Under the pieces are notes generated by a model. That model saw nothing but the letters and a program-made list of their open reading frames with translations, was not told where the DNA came from and made no database searches. This document shows, in pieces, positions 9,046 to 17,513 of a stretch of 64,000 bases of DNA. Within the stretch, counting starts at the first letter, position 1; the number at the start of each line of letters is the position of its first letter. A program made the position numbers and the translations under genes. Source of the DNA: Sphingobacteriales bacterium UTBCD1 (lineage in GTDB: Bacteria; Bacteroidota; Bacteroidia; Chitinophagales; Chitinophagaceae); NCBI GenBank assembly GCA_002066995.1, contig MWTC01000013.1:87579-151578 (forward strand). The letters run 5' to 3'.

Positions 9046-10097
9046 TAAAGAAGATTCTTCAGTTTATCCAGGTTGGAAATAATGATCTTTCCTTCCCGGA
9101 TCTCAATTAATTTTTCAGCTTTGAAATCGCTTAATGTGCGTATCAGCGATTCGGTAGCAGTACCGACATAGTGTGCAATATCTTCCCGTGATATTTCTAT
9201 CGGCTTACTTTCTCCCTGCGGGCTGAATTTATTCTGAATATCCACTAATGCTTTTGCTACTCTTTTGCGGAGAGAGCTATAAGCAAGATTAAGCAGGCGC
9301 TCTTCTTTTTCTTTTACATTCTGAGTAATAATCCTGATGAATTTTGTCGCAATATTGATGTCGCCATATATCATTTGAAGAAAATCTTCCCTCGGCACCT
9401 GCATGATTTCGGCATCTTCCAGCACCACTGTTGAGTCGTCATAATTTTTATCTTCGATCAGGGAATGATATCCCATGAAATCGCCCTCACTGAACAGATC
9501 CGTAATATATTCTTTGCCATCCTCGTGTGTTTTAATACCCTTTACTTTCCCTTTTACGAGGTAATACAAAAAGCGGGGCCGTTTCCCTTCCTGGTAAAGT
9601 ATCTGTTTTTTATTGTAGGATTCAATATTATACTGATCGGCCAGCTGCATTACCAGGCCGGAATCTTTCACATCCCTGATAAACTGGTTCAGCCCCTGCG
9701 GGGAAGCCGAATACTTATGATCAAGTATTTCCGCTTTTTTTAAACGGACTTCAACTGCATTCAGTAATTCAATATCCTCAAAAGGTTTGGTGATATAATC
9801 ATCCGCCCCCATCTCCATGCCTTTTCTGAAATCACTCCGCTCTGTTTTAGCAGTTAAAAAGATGAATGGGATATTTATTGTTTCCGGGTTTTTCTGAAGA
9901 AGATGCAGTACACCATAGCCATCTAATTCCGGCATCATGATATCACATATTATCAGGTCGGGTTTTTTCTTTATGGCAATATCCACACCCTTTTTCCCGT
10001 TTTCTGCCGTCAGGGTTTTATATCCTGCCAGGTCCAGAATCTCTGCTGTATTTTCCCGGATATCGGGATTATCATCAATAACTAAAACTGATTTCAT
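9042..10097 (-). CDS. Response regulator with receiver, cNMP-binding and Crp/Fnr HTH domains
   Basis: This 351-residue protein joins three parts. Residues 1-120 are a receiver domain with the acidic pair D8/D9, phosphoacceptor D52 in LIICDIMMPELDG and Lys in ITKPF. Residues about 150-260 form a cyclic-nucleotide-binding-like beta roll (ILYQEGKRPRFLYYLVKGKVKG). Residues about 270-340 carry a Crp/Fnr winged helix (REDIAHYVGTATESLIRTL). The recognition helix keeps the Glu and Arg of the E-x-x-x-R pattern, which in Crp/Fnr proteins reads a TGA half-site. It lies 2 bases after its probable partner kinase at 10100-11656. The window contains two TGATnnnnATCA palindromes, at norC, that it could bind; this is inference. 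No Fe-S Cys cluster typical of Fnr is visible. Confidence 0.9.
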   Translation of the reverse strand: MKSVLVIDDNPDIRENTAEILDLAGYKTLTAENGKKGVDIAIKKKPDLIICDIMMPELDGYGVLHLLQKNPETINIPFIFLTAKTERSDFRKGMEMGADDYITKPFEDIELLNAVEVRLKKAEILDHKYSASPQGLNQFIRDVKDSGLVMQLADQYNIESYNKKQILYQEGKRPRFLYYLVKGKVKGIKTHEDGKEYITDLFSEGDFMGYHSLIEDKNYDDSTVVLEDAEIMQVPREDFLQMIYGDINIATKFIRIITQNVKEKEERLLNLAYSSLRKRVAKALVDIQNKFSPQGESKPIEISREDIAHYVGTATESLIRTLSDFKAEKLIEIREGKIIISNLDKLKNLLY

Positions 10098-10099
10098 TC

Positions 10100-11656
10100 T
10101 TATCGTTGGTTTATCGGAATAGTAAAAATAATAGTTGTTCCCTTATTCAACTGGCTTTGCAAAGTTACGTTTCCGCTCAATAAATCGATATACCGTCTTA
10201 CGATATGAAGCCCCATGCCTGTACCCTGGATATTTGTTACATTTTTTCCCCGGAAAAAAGTAGTGAACAAGTGCTCCTGATCTTCTTTGGAAATACCAAG
10301 GCCTTCATCAGCAACAACAATTGTTGCCATACCATCTTTCACATTGCTTTTTACTTCTATGGATGTGCCTTCATGTGAAAACTTAATCGCATTAGTTACC
10401 AGGTTTATAATAATATTTTTCAGCAGCTTCTTGTCTGTATGCACACTCTTATTACCGGTGTGCTCCACCAGTATATGCTGATTATCTTTCAAAAAGCCTC
10501 TCATCTCATCTACCGTTTCGTCAATAAAGTCTTTCAGGTCAAAATCAACGGGGTTAGCTTCCACTTTGCCTTCATCCAGTTTTCCTAATGACAGAAAATC
10601 TTCAAGTATATCATTCAGGTGCTTAACCGAACTCCGGATCTTTTCTATATGACGGTTTCTTTTTTCCTGGTCCTCAGTTGTTGTATATTTAGAAAGTAAA
10701 GATGCCGAAGACAACACTGTGCTGAGTGGCGTTCTGAATTCATGAGAGGCCATAGATACAAAACGGCTTTTAATCTCATTCAGTTCTCTTTCCTTATTCA
10801 AGGAAGCGCTCAGTTCTTTTTGAGATTTTTCCAGTTTTTGCAGGGCTTCCTGCAGGATCTCAGTCCGTTCTTCTACTTTGATTTCCAGCTCAGCATTCAT
10901 CTTACGTATCTGTTCAGTCACTCTTTCCAGTTCTTTTTTCTGTTGAATAAGTCTTTCTTCCGCTTCTTTTCTATTTGTAATATCCACAATAAAGGCAATT
11001 ACATACATTTCATTCCCCTCCTTGTAATGGCTCAGGCTAATCTCAACCGGAAATTCTGAATTGTCCTTTCTTTTTGCAAATAACTCACGCCCGTTTCCCA
11101 TGGGTCTGTTAGACGGGGAATAGTAAAAATTTCTTCTCAAATCACCATGATCATGTTTAAAATTTCCCGGCAGCAACACTTCTACTGTATTTCCAACAAG
11201 TTCAGGAGCTTTAAAGCCAAACATAATCTCAGCAGCAGGGTTTACCAGGATAATTCTCCCATCTTTATCAGTAAGAATAATACCCTCGGTAGCATTTTCA
11301 AACAACGAGGTCATGTGAGCTTTGTCGGAACGGATATTTGCATACAAATTCTTCAAATGCATTACCACGATATGAGTGAAGAAGATCACCAGCAGCCGCA
11401 GGCTATTCTGTTTAAACGATGACTCGGAAGTAAAATCCTGTTCATAAATCAATGCTATAATGATTATCAGGATAACACTGATTACGGAAGCAATGACCGT
11501 GGAATTTTTGCCCGGAATAAAAGCGGTCAAAAAAATACCGATTAACAAACCACCAACCATGATGAATTGCCCCTTAAAAAAATAGGCAACCAGAGTGGTA
11601 ATGATGAATGTCAAAACAGTATAAAGCAAAGCCTGGCGCTCGCTGATCCGGGGCAT
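10100..11656 (-). CDS. PAS-domain sensor histidine kinase
   Basis: This 518-residue membrane kinase starts with several hydrophobic segments within residues 10-105. A PAS domain follows (FENATEGIILTDKDGRIILVNPAAE, about residues 115-235), then a coiled coil (235-295). The kinase core contains HisKA with H305 in SMASHEFRTPLS and HATPase with NLVTNAIKF, DEGLGISKED and GTGMGLHIVRRYI. The PAS cavity residues that would identify a cofactor are not obvious. It is followed 2 bases later by the receiver-Crp/Fnr gene, so the pair is very likely a two-component system. The nitric-oxide genes just upstream make an oxygen, redox or NO-linked signal plausible, but this is only context. Confidence 0.92.
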   Translation of the reverse strand: MPRISERQALLYTVLTFIITTLVAYFFKGQFIMVGGLLIGIFLTAFIPGKNSTVIASVISVILIIIIALIYEQDFTSESSFKQNSLRLLVIFFTHIVVMHLKNLYANIRSDKAHMTSLFENATEGIILTDKDGRIILVNPAAEIMFGFKAPELVGNTVEVLLPGNFKHDHGDLRRNFYYSPSNRPMGNGRELFAKRKDNSEFPVEISLSHYKEGNEMYVIAFIVDITNRKEAEERLIQQKKELERVTEQIRKMNAELEIKVEERTEILQEALQKLEKSQKELSASLNKERELNEIKSRFVSMASHEFRTPLSTVLSSASLLSKYTTTEDQEKRNRHIEKIRSSVKHLNDILEDFLSLGKLDEGKVEANPVDFDLKDFIDETVDEMRGFLKDNQHILVEHTGNKSVHTDKKLLKNIIINLVTNAIKFSHEGTSIEVKSNVKDGMATIVVADEGLGISKEDQEHLFTTFFRGKNVTNIQGTGMGLHIVRRYIDLLSGNVTLQSQLNKGTTIIFTIPINQR

Positions 11657-11761
11657 TTCAGATGTTTAAAGAGAAACTAAATTACTACTTCATTGGCTAA
11701 TTCATAACAAGCAGGTCTAAACCCCGAATTTTAAGACTACCAGTAAACCTGCATCAAAATT

Positions 11762-12505
11762 TTATTCACTTCGTGTCAGTTCTTTTTCCATTGCAATAGC
11801 CCTGGGAAATAGGATGTCATTTTCCAGGAATACATGTTGTACCAGGTCATGATCCAGCTCTTTCAGCATAGAATAAGCAACATGGTAATTCATATTGGTG
11901 TGTTCAGGGGGTGTATAATTATTAGTGTGTGCCCGTAATGCCTCCAGGACTGTTGAAATGGATTCATGCTCATGTTGCATCACTTCAGCCACAGGTTTAC
12001 GCAGCGTACGCACCAAAAGGCTGGCATAGGATTCCTTACTGTCATACGCATGAGCAATCTGGCGTATATACGGAAAAAGAATTTCTTCCTCCTGCTGCAA
12101 ATGCGGATAAATATCTTTAAGCAATGAATTAAATATTTGCTGCACTTCTTCCAGTTCCCTGTATTCATTTTGATGGCCTGTAAGAAAACGCTTAAATTGA
12201 TCCCGTATCTGCGGTAAGATGTCTTTCAGGTACTGATGGTGCACATTCACAATATATTCAGTAAGAAAATCAATATTCCAGTCTGCAAAGCGGGTGGAGC
12301 CGGGAACCTGTATTATCCGGATGGATTTTTCCAGTTCATTCTTAACAGCAGTATAATCCAGCCCCTGCATCTCGCAAACAAAGCCTAATCTCCATTTTCC
12401 GTTGCAACAAAAATCAATATCATATTTATTGAATACGGATGCAGTTCGGTAATCCTTTTTTACAATTTCAGACACAAGAGAATCTTTGTCAATAATAATC
12501 GGCAT
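11762..12505 (-). CDS. ric: Iron-sulfur cluster repair di-iron protein (RIC/YtfE/ScdA family)
   Basis: This 247-residue protein has the two parts of the RIC family. The N-terminal ScdA-type domain (residues 1-60) includes FNKYDIDFCCNG with C33 and C34. A hemerythrin-like four-helix bundle then supplies the di-iron ligands: HHQYLKDILPQI, EEEILFPYI, MQHEHESI and HVFLENDILFPRA. RIC proteins help restore Fe-S clusters damaged by nitric oxide or oxidants and are cytoplasmic. The gene follows the Rrf2 regulator by 65 bases on the same strand, and both are divergent from norC-norB, which supports a role in NO stress. Length fits full-length members of the family. Confidence 0.93.
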   Translation of the reverse strand: MPIIIDKDSLVSEIVKKDYRTASVFNKYDIDFCCNGKWRLGFVCEMQGLDYTAVKNELEKSIRIIQVPGSTRFADWNIDFLTEYIVNVHHQYLKDILPQIRDQFKRFLTGHQNEYRELEEVQQIFNSLLKDIYPHLQQEEEILFPYIRQIAHAYDSKESYASLLVRTLRKPVAEVMQHEHESISTVLEALRAHTNNYTPPEHTNMNYHVAYSMLKELDHDLVQHVFLENDILFPRAIAMEKELTRSE

Positions 12506-12570
12506 TAAAAAACATTTTACTGGCTTTCACATTCATGCCGGAAAACCTTTACGGTGCCGGCACTATACAT

Positions 12571-13020
12571 TCAGGTTGCTGAGATATTCCGGATCAACTC
12601 CGGTTTGTTCCCTATCATGAGGTCATTAATGGTGTCTTCCGCCAGTGCTTTCCTGAGATCTGAGCGGAGCCCCTCCATTTTATAATGTACCGGGCAGGGA
12701 TGTTCCGGATCGCATTTTTTTAAACCAAGTGCACACATCGAAAACTGCTCCAGTCCCTCTGTGACTTCCATTACTTTTAGCAGAGGAACCGACAGGGTAC
12801 TATTATTTACGGAAAAACCACCGTATGGACCTTTGGTGGAATCAAGAATCTTTTGCTTCACTACCTTGTTCATGATCTTACCCAAAAAATGCTTGGGCAC
12901 TGATAACCGTTCTGCTATCTCCTCAATCTGCACTTTTCTCTTCTCATCACTCATCAAAGCGACATACAAAATGCCCCGAACGGCATAACCGAACGATTTT
13001 GTAAAAAACATACCCGCCAA
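12571..13020 (-). CDS. Rrf2 family regulator, NsrR-like
   Basis: This 149-residue protein is an Rrf2-type winged-helix repressor: FTKSFGYAVRGILYVAL, then IEEIAERLSVPKHFLGKIM (recognition helix region) and KGPYGGFSV. Three cysteines, C96, C103 and C109 (spacing C-x6-C-x5-C), sit where NsrR and IscR hold a [2Fe-2S] or [4Fe-4S] cluster, so it can probably sense NO or redox state. The start may be Met4 (13011), which gives the usual family N terminus MFFTKSFGYA. It is divergent from norC with the double palindrome at 13049-13082 between them, and lies upstream of ric. This layout supports control of the Nor and Ric genes, but the effector is inferred. Confidence 0.88.
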   Translation of the reverse strand: MAGMFFTKSFGYAVRGILYVALMSDEKRKVQIEEIAERLSVPKHFLGKIMNKVVKQKILDSTKGPYGGFSVNNSTLSVPLLKVMEVTEGLEQFSMCALGLKKCDPEHPCPVHYKMEGLRSDLRKALAEDTINDLMIGNKPELIRNISAT

Positions 13021-13048
13021 AATAATCGTTTCCCGTACCTTGCCCCCC

Positions 13049-13082
13049 TGATAAATATCATTTTAAGGCATGATACTTATCA
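13049..13082. promoter_or_regulatory. Two tandem TGATnnnnATCA palindromes between the Rrf2 gene and norC
   Basis: Positions 13049-13060 read TGATAAATATCA and positions 13071-13082 read TGATACTTATCA. Each is a perfect five-base inverted repeat around two bases, and the centres are 22 bases apart, about two DNA turns. Together they also form a larger inverted repeat with 12-base arms (13050-13061 and 13070-13081, 11 of 12 matching). The form is close to Fnr/Dnr boxes (TTGAT-N4-ATCAA). They sit about 30 bases from the Rrf2 start and 100 from norC, so either the Rrf2 protein or the receiver-Crp/Fnr protein could bind here. Confidence 0.6.
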
Positions 13083-13183
13083 AAACCGGCGGGCAGGCGT
13101 AGAAATATTTTCACCCCCGGATTTAAAAAAGACATTGAAGTCATTTATAATATCTGCTATATAAAAAGGCTCTGCATAACGGA

Positions 13184-13555
13184 ATGAAACTTGCGATATT
13201 CATAGTGCTGTTCACTGCCTACATCGGTTATAGTGTTGTTGTTTATACCAAAGGCACAAAAAGTGATATCAATTTTTCAAAAACAGAACAGGCACAGATC
13301 AACCGGGGAAAACTGTTGTTTCAGCAATATAATTGTACTTCCTGTCATCAATTGTACGGGCTTGGAGGATATCTTGGGCCGGAACTGACAACGGCGTACA
13401 GCGATAAAAACCGTGGAGAGACCTATATGAGGGCTTTCCTGAAAAACGGGGGAAACCGTATGCCTGATTTTCATTTGCAAGATAAAGACATAGATGCGCT
13501 TATCAGCTTTCTGAAATATGTAGATGAAACTGCTGTAACTTACAAGAAGAAATAG
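13184..13555 (+). CDS. norC: Nitric oxide reductase cytochrome c subunit (NorC-like)
   Basis: This 123-residue protein has an N-terminal membrane anchor (residues 2-21) and a single cytochrome c domain. The haem motif is CTSCH with C51, C54 and H55, and the probable axial Met is M93 in NRMPDF. The sequence around the haem (QLYGLGGYLGPELT) is typical of NorC of the cNOR type. NorC carries electrons from periplasmic donors to NorB. The gene is followed 3 bases later by norB. It faces the Rrf2-ric genes across a shared regulatory region. Other monohaem anchors of haem-copper oxidases look similar, but the neighbour settles the call. Confidence 0.9.
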   Translation: MKLAIFIVLFTAYIGYSVVVYTKGTKSDINFSKTEQAQINRGKLLFQQYNCTSCHQLYGLGGYLGPELTTAYSDKNRGETYMRAFLKNGGNRMPDFHLQDKDIDALISFLKYVDETAVTYKKK

Positions 13556-13558
13556 GTC

Positions 13559-14977
13559 ATGAACATTGCAGGAAACTATAACGGATCACTTTCATTAAAC
13601 AAAGCAACCAGGGCCTTTTTATTACTCGCACTGAGCTATTTGCTGTTAGGCCTGGTATTTGGTTTAATGGGCGCATTTCAATACATATTTCCTGAATTTT
13701 TAAAAGATCAATTATCTTTTCAAAAAACAAGGCCGCTGCATGTGTATATGGTGATCACCTGGATCTTTACTGCAGCCCAGGCAGGCATTTACTATTATCT
13801 TCCGAACGTTTCCGGAAGGCCGGTCTACTGGCAGAAAGGAATATGGTTGCATTTTATTATGCAATGCATTATTTCACTCGTCATCATAGCAGGTTTTTTT
13901 GCCGGGTATTTCGGGGGCAGGGAATACCTTGAATTTCCGCCCTTGTTAGGTTTGTTCATTTTTTTATCCTGGGTCCCTTTTGTCATTAATTTCTTTGCCA
14001 CATTAAGGCCAAAGTATAAAACGGCACCTGTTTATGTATGGATGTGGTCCACCGGTATTTTATTTTTTTTAATAACCTTATCAGAATCATACTTATGGTT
14101 ATTCGGCTTTTTCCGTGACAATATGGTCCGGGATATCACTGTGCAATGGAAAGCACTGGGTTCTATGGTCGGAAGCTGGAATATGCTGGTGTATGGAACA
14201 GGAATTTACGTGATGGAGCAATTGAGCGGTGATAAGAAAGTGGCACGATCAAACATCAGTTTCTTTTTTTATTTCCTGAGTCTGACCAACCTAATGTTCA
14301 ACTGGGGGCATCATACCTATATCGTTCCTGCTGCACCCTGGATAAAAATGGTAGCCTATATTATCAGTATGACCGAGTTACTGATCTTTGGCTCTATTAT
14401 CCTGCAATGGAAAAAAACCGTCAGCGCCGCAAGAAAAAATTATAATATTCTCCCTTACCGGCTTCTATCATTTGCGGATATATGGGTTTTCATCACCCTG
14501 GCTTTGGCCCTCATCATGTCTGTGCCGGCCTGGAATTATTTTACTCATGGCACACATATCACTGTTGCTCACTCTATGGGAGCTACCATTGGCATCAACA
14601 CCATGCTGTTGATGGCTTCTGTATTTTTTATTCTTAAAAAGGAGAATACCGCTACTTTTCAGCAAAACAGGAAATGGATCAGCAGCGGAATCTATATTTC
14701 CAACAGCGCTCTTCTGTTTTTTTGGATATCATTGCTGGCCAGTGGTATTGTCAAGATCAGCGGTACGCAGCACAATGACACTTTCTTCAATATAATGCTG
14801 AAGAGCCAGCCTTATTTCAGGATATTCACCTACAGCGGAATCTTTGTTTTTATCGGCCTCGGTATATTGATCTTTTCTTCATTCAGGATAACCGCAGTAA
14901 AAAATCAAACAGAACAAATGACCTCCAAAAAACCCGTTTCCTTTTCCACCCAGCAAATTGCTGAACTAAAAGACTGA
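13559..14977 (+). CDS. norB: Nitric oxide reductase catalytic subunit (NorB-like)
   Basis: This 472-residue integral membrane protein has about twelve hydrophobic helices and belongs to the haem-copper oxidase superfamily. Visible ligands include the low-spin haem His in RPLHVYMVITW, the paired His of NWGHHTYIVPA, and the later His in GTHITVAHSMGATIG. The length, the NWGHHTY segment and the NorC partner fit the cytochrome-linked NO reductase that turns two NO into N2O. No norQ or norD accessory genes are visible in the window, so activation may need genes elsewhere. Together with ric and the Rrf2 regulator this points to NO detoxification or partial denitrification. No nitrite reductase is seen here. 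Confidence 0.92.
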   Translation: MNIAGNYNGSLSLNKATRAFLLLALSYLLLGLVFGLMGAFQYIFPEFLKDQLSFQKTRPLHVYMVITWIFTAAQAGIYYYLPNVSGRPVYWQKGIWLHFIMQCIISLVIIAGFFAGYFGGREYLEFPPLLGLFIFLSWVPFVINFFATLRPKYKTAPVYVWMWSTGILFFLITLSESYLWLFGFFRDNMVRDITVQWKALGSMVGSWNMLVYGTGIYVMEQLSGDKKVARSNISFFFYFLSLTNLMFNWGHHTYIVPAAPWIKMVAYIISMTELLIFGSIILQWKKTVSAARKNYNILPYRLLSFADIWVFITLALALIMSVPAWNYFTHGTHITVAHSMGATIGINTMLLMASVFFILKKENTATFQQNRKWISSGIYISNSALLFFWISLLASGIVKISGTQHNDTFFNIMLKSQPYFRIFTYSGIFVFIGLGILIFSSFRITAVKNQTEQMTSKKPVSFSTQQIAELKD

Positions 14978-15065
14978 ATATTTACCTGACCTCATTTTTC
15001 ATGGCGTGTATTATTCACGACAACATCACATTTTTCCCTAATTTCCCTTTTTTATAATTCTGCTT

Positions 15066-16850
15066 ATGAACAAGAGATATTTGTTTTTCAAAATTTCATT
15101 CCTGTGTTTAGTGCAATTTCTTTGGGGTAATAAAGTACAAGCTCAAACTAAAGAAACCCTGAAAAGCCTGTATGAACAGGCAACGGAAACTTCGGGGCTG
15201 GTGCTGCAATACACACAGGATACACGTGCCGTTGATTATTTCTACGGACCTATGGGCACTGGTCTCAGGTGGGGAAACCCGGCGGTCAGAAGCCCGGAAC
15301 AACTGAAAAGAATAATCAGGCTTGATCAGAGTTACCTGGATAAACTCAATAAAATTGACTTTGACAATATCAGTATTTACGGGCAGGTGGATTATATTGT
15401 TCTTAAACAAAAAATCGAAAACGATCTTATCGCTCTGCGCAACGAAGAGAATCTTCAAAATGCAATTTCAAATTATATTCCTTTTGCGGATTCTATTTAT
15501 TTTTTTGAACAAACCAGAAGAAGGGGAAACACTGTTAACGGCCAATTGATAGCTGCTGCTTTGAATAACACACTTCAGCTGGCGAAAAAAGCAAAAATAA
15601 CCGTGGAGGCTGGGCCGATGATAGAAGAGCGGCAGGCAAAATATCTTTTGAGTACTTTGGACGACATCAATGACCGGTTAAAGAGTTCCTACAATTTTTA
15701 TAATACTTATGATCCTCTCTTCACCTGGTGGGTACCTAAATCTTATGAAGCTTTAGAAAAAGCACTCGATGACTTTAAAAATACTGTAAAGAAGAAATCG
15801 GATATAAGAATATTCAACGATGGAAGCAATATTGGCGGTAACCCGATCGGTAAAGAAGAACTAAATCGTCTGCTGAAAAGCGAAATGATAGACTACAGCT
15901 ATGAAGAACTGCTACACCTGGCTGACCAGGAAATGAAATGGTGCAGGGAACAGGTGATGAGAGCAACCAAAGCTATGGGGTACGGCACCGATTGGAAAGC
16001 AGCAATGGAAAAAGTAAAGAACTCTTTTGTCGCACCGGGAAAGCAACCAGAACTGATCGTCAGTCTTTACAATGATGCCTTAAATTTTATCAAGAAAAGA
16101 AATCTGATCAATTTTCCATCTTTAGCTGATGAGACATGGGGCATGATCATGATGACGCCACAGCGCCAGCTGGTAAACCCTTTCTTCACAGGCGGACGTG
16201 AGATCAGTATCTCCTACCCTACCAATACTATGGAATACGAAGATAAGCTGATGAGTATGCGGGGAAATAATCCTTACTTTTCCAGGCCAACTGTTCAGCA
16301 TGAGCTGATCCCCGGTCACCATCTTCAGTTTTATATGAACAGCCGTTATAAAAGTTACCGGCAGGCTGCATTCAATACAGCTTTCACCACAGAAGGATGG
16401 TCGCTATACTGGGAAATGCTATTATTTAATGAAGGATTTTTCAAAACTCCTGAAGAGATCATGGGCGCCATGTTCTGGAGAATGCACCGCTGCGCAAGGA
16501 TTACTTTCTCCATAAAATTCCAGATCGGTGAATGGACCCCGCAGCAATGCGTGGATTACCTGGTTAATGAAGTTGGGCATGAATATGCCAATGCTCATGC
16601 AGAAGTTAAAAGATCATTCGAAGAGAATTATGGTCCTTTATACCAGTTGGCTTACCTGATAGGAGGCCTGCAACTGATGAGCATTCATCATGAGTTGGTG
16701 GACAGCGGCAAGATGACCAATGCTGAATTTCATGACAAGGTCATCAAAGAAAATCATTTGCCTATGGAAATGGTCCGTGCCACTCTTACCAATCAGAAGC
16801 TGAACAGAGATTTTAAAACAAGCTGGAAGTTTTACGGGTTTATGAAATAA
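15066..16850 (+). CDS. DUF885 family protein, putative secreted metallopeptidase-like
   Basis: This 594-residue protein starts with a signal peptide (YLFFKISFLCLVQFLWGNKVQAQ). It then matches the DUF885 family over its whole length. The key motif is VQHELIPGHHLQFYM, an HExxxxxH-like zinc-binding pattern characteristic of these M2/M3-like proteins. A downstream FTTEGWSLYWEMLLF carries a candidate third ligand Glu. The rest is largely helical. It is expected in the periplasm or at the outer surface. The gene stands alone, between norB and a 660-base intergenic region. Peptidase activity is inferred from the motif; some members may act on other bonds. Confidence 0.87.
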   Translation: MNKRYLFFKISFLCLVQFLWGNKVQAQTKETLKSLYEQATETSGLVLQYTQDTRAVDYFYGPMGTGLRWGNPAVRSPEQLKRIIRLDQSYLDKLNKIDFDNISIYGQVDYIVLKQKIENDLIALRNEENLQNAISNYIPFADSIYFFEQTRRRGNTVNGQLIAAALNNTLQLAKKAKITVEAGPMIEERQAKYLLSTLDDINDRLKSSYNFYNTYDPLFTWWVPKSYEALEKALDDFKNTVKKKSDIRIFNDGSNIGGNPIGKEELNRLLKSEMIDYSYEELLHLADQEMKWCREQVMRATKAMGYGTDWKAAMEKVKNSFVAPGKQPELIVSLYNDALNFIKKRNLINFPSLADETWGMIMMTPQRQLVNPFFTGGREISISYPTNTMEYEDKLMSMRGNNPYFSRPTVQHELIPGHHLQFYMNSRYKSYRQAAFNTAFTTEGWSLYWEMLLFNEGFFKTPEEIMGAMFWRMHRCARITFSIKFQIGEWTPQQCVDYLVNEVGHEYANAHAEVKRSFEENYGPLYQLAYLIGGLQLMSIHHELVDSGKMTNAEFHDKVIKENHLPMEMVRATLTNQKLNRDFKTSWKFYGFMK

Positions 16851-17309
16851 AAAAAATTGTAAGTACCCGAAGGAAAATAGATATGCAGTGTTTTTATTAA
16901 AAAAGTATTAAAGCTGACCACGACCCCCGAATCCGTCTAATCGCTTTACGGTCATTATTTTGAAAATGTCTCTGTATCTTAAATGGTCATCATTGAAAAA
17001 CCGGAAAATACCGGCAACCCGTTATATCAATGCTTCCCGGAGCATGAAAATTTATTACGTGGATGACGCAGGAGATTGAAATCATACCACTATAAACAAT
17101 GGCCCCGGTTCTTTATTTAAAACATTTATTTTATGAACTGCATTCTGATAGAAAATTATCTTTTACTATATGTATAGAATTCAATGAGGTAGTGCTTTAA
17201 TCCCGTACGGATCACACCTTTCAATTGTCATTTATTTTTAAAATATTCTTTTTGACCTCCCTCAGACAATATATTGACTAAAATCATCTTATTGAATCAG
17301 AAGTACACT
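16851..17309. other. Intergenic region with no recognisable gene
   Basis: About 460 AT-rich bases follow the DUF885 gene. I found no reading frame with coding character and no clear terminator. The stretch ends at the promoter-like element of the candidate small RNA. Confidence 0.5.
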
Positions 17310-17317
17310 TAAGTTTG
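17310..17317 (+). promoter_or_regulatory. Candidate -7 promoter element for a small RNA
   Basis: TAAGTTTG matches the Bacteroidota -7 consensus TAnnTTTG exactly. The expected transcript start, about 17322-17325, coincides with the first base pairs of the hairpin series at 17321-17427. The -33 region is weak: TTG at 17292-17294 is closer than usual. Confidence 0.4.
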
Positions 17318-17320
17318 CTG

Positions 17321-17430
17321 ATCTTATTTAGCGTCTTTGACCAATAAGATAAATTTCGTTCTCGTCGCCTGACGAGAGATCGTTGGTTTTCGTTTCAATC
17401 GAAGCCCCCCGACTCATCGGGGGGCTTATC
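17321..17430 (+). ncRNA. Candidate structured small RNA or trmD leader with terminator
   Basis: Three separate perfect inverted repeats follow each other without a reading frame. The first is ATCTTATT/AATAAGAT (17321-17328 with 17343-17350), the second CTCGTC/GACGAG (17361-17366 with 17371-17376), and the third a strong 10-base-pair stem (17402-17411 with 17418-17427). A small fourth hairpin at 17388-17392/17400-17404 would compete with the third. A matching promoter element lies just upstream at 17310. The strong stem sits about 85 bases before trmD, whose own promoter is at 17479-17509, so the RNA could be independent. No Rfam family is recognised from memory. Confidence 0.4.
17402..17427 (+). 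terminator. GC-rich hairpin, probable terminator
   Basis: AAGCCCCCCG pairs perfectly with CGGGGGGCTT around a six-base loop (17412-17417). The following bases (ATCATTTCC) hold only a weak T run, so termination may be partial. It would end the candidate small RNA and separate it from trmD. Confidence 0.5.
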
Positions 17431-17478
17431 ATTTCCGGAACTAAGATTATACTATTTTTTAATACTGATCAAAGTGGA

Positions 17479-17509
17479 TTTAAAGAGTTTAGTCCATCGT
17501 CTATCTTTG
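17479..17509 (+). promoter_or_regulatory. Candidate trmD promoter giving a nearly leaderless transcript
   Basis: The -7 element TATCTTTG (17502-17509) fits TAnnTTTG exactly, and TTTA at 17479-17482 is a near match to the -33 TTTG with a 19-base spacer. The predicted start is at about 17513-17516, on or next to the ATG at 17514, so the mRNA would have almost no 5' leader. Confidence 0.5.
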
Positions 17510-17513
17510 CCGG

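Noticed and set aside
17388..17404. T-arm-like hairpin suggesting a tRNA
   Set aside because: The stem TTTCG/CGAAG with a seven-base loop resembles a T arm, but there is no matching acceptor stem, D arm or anticodon arm.
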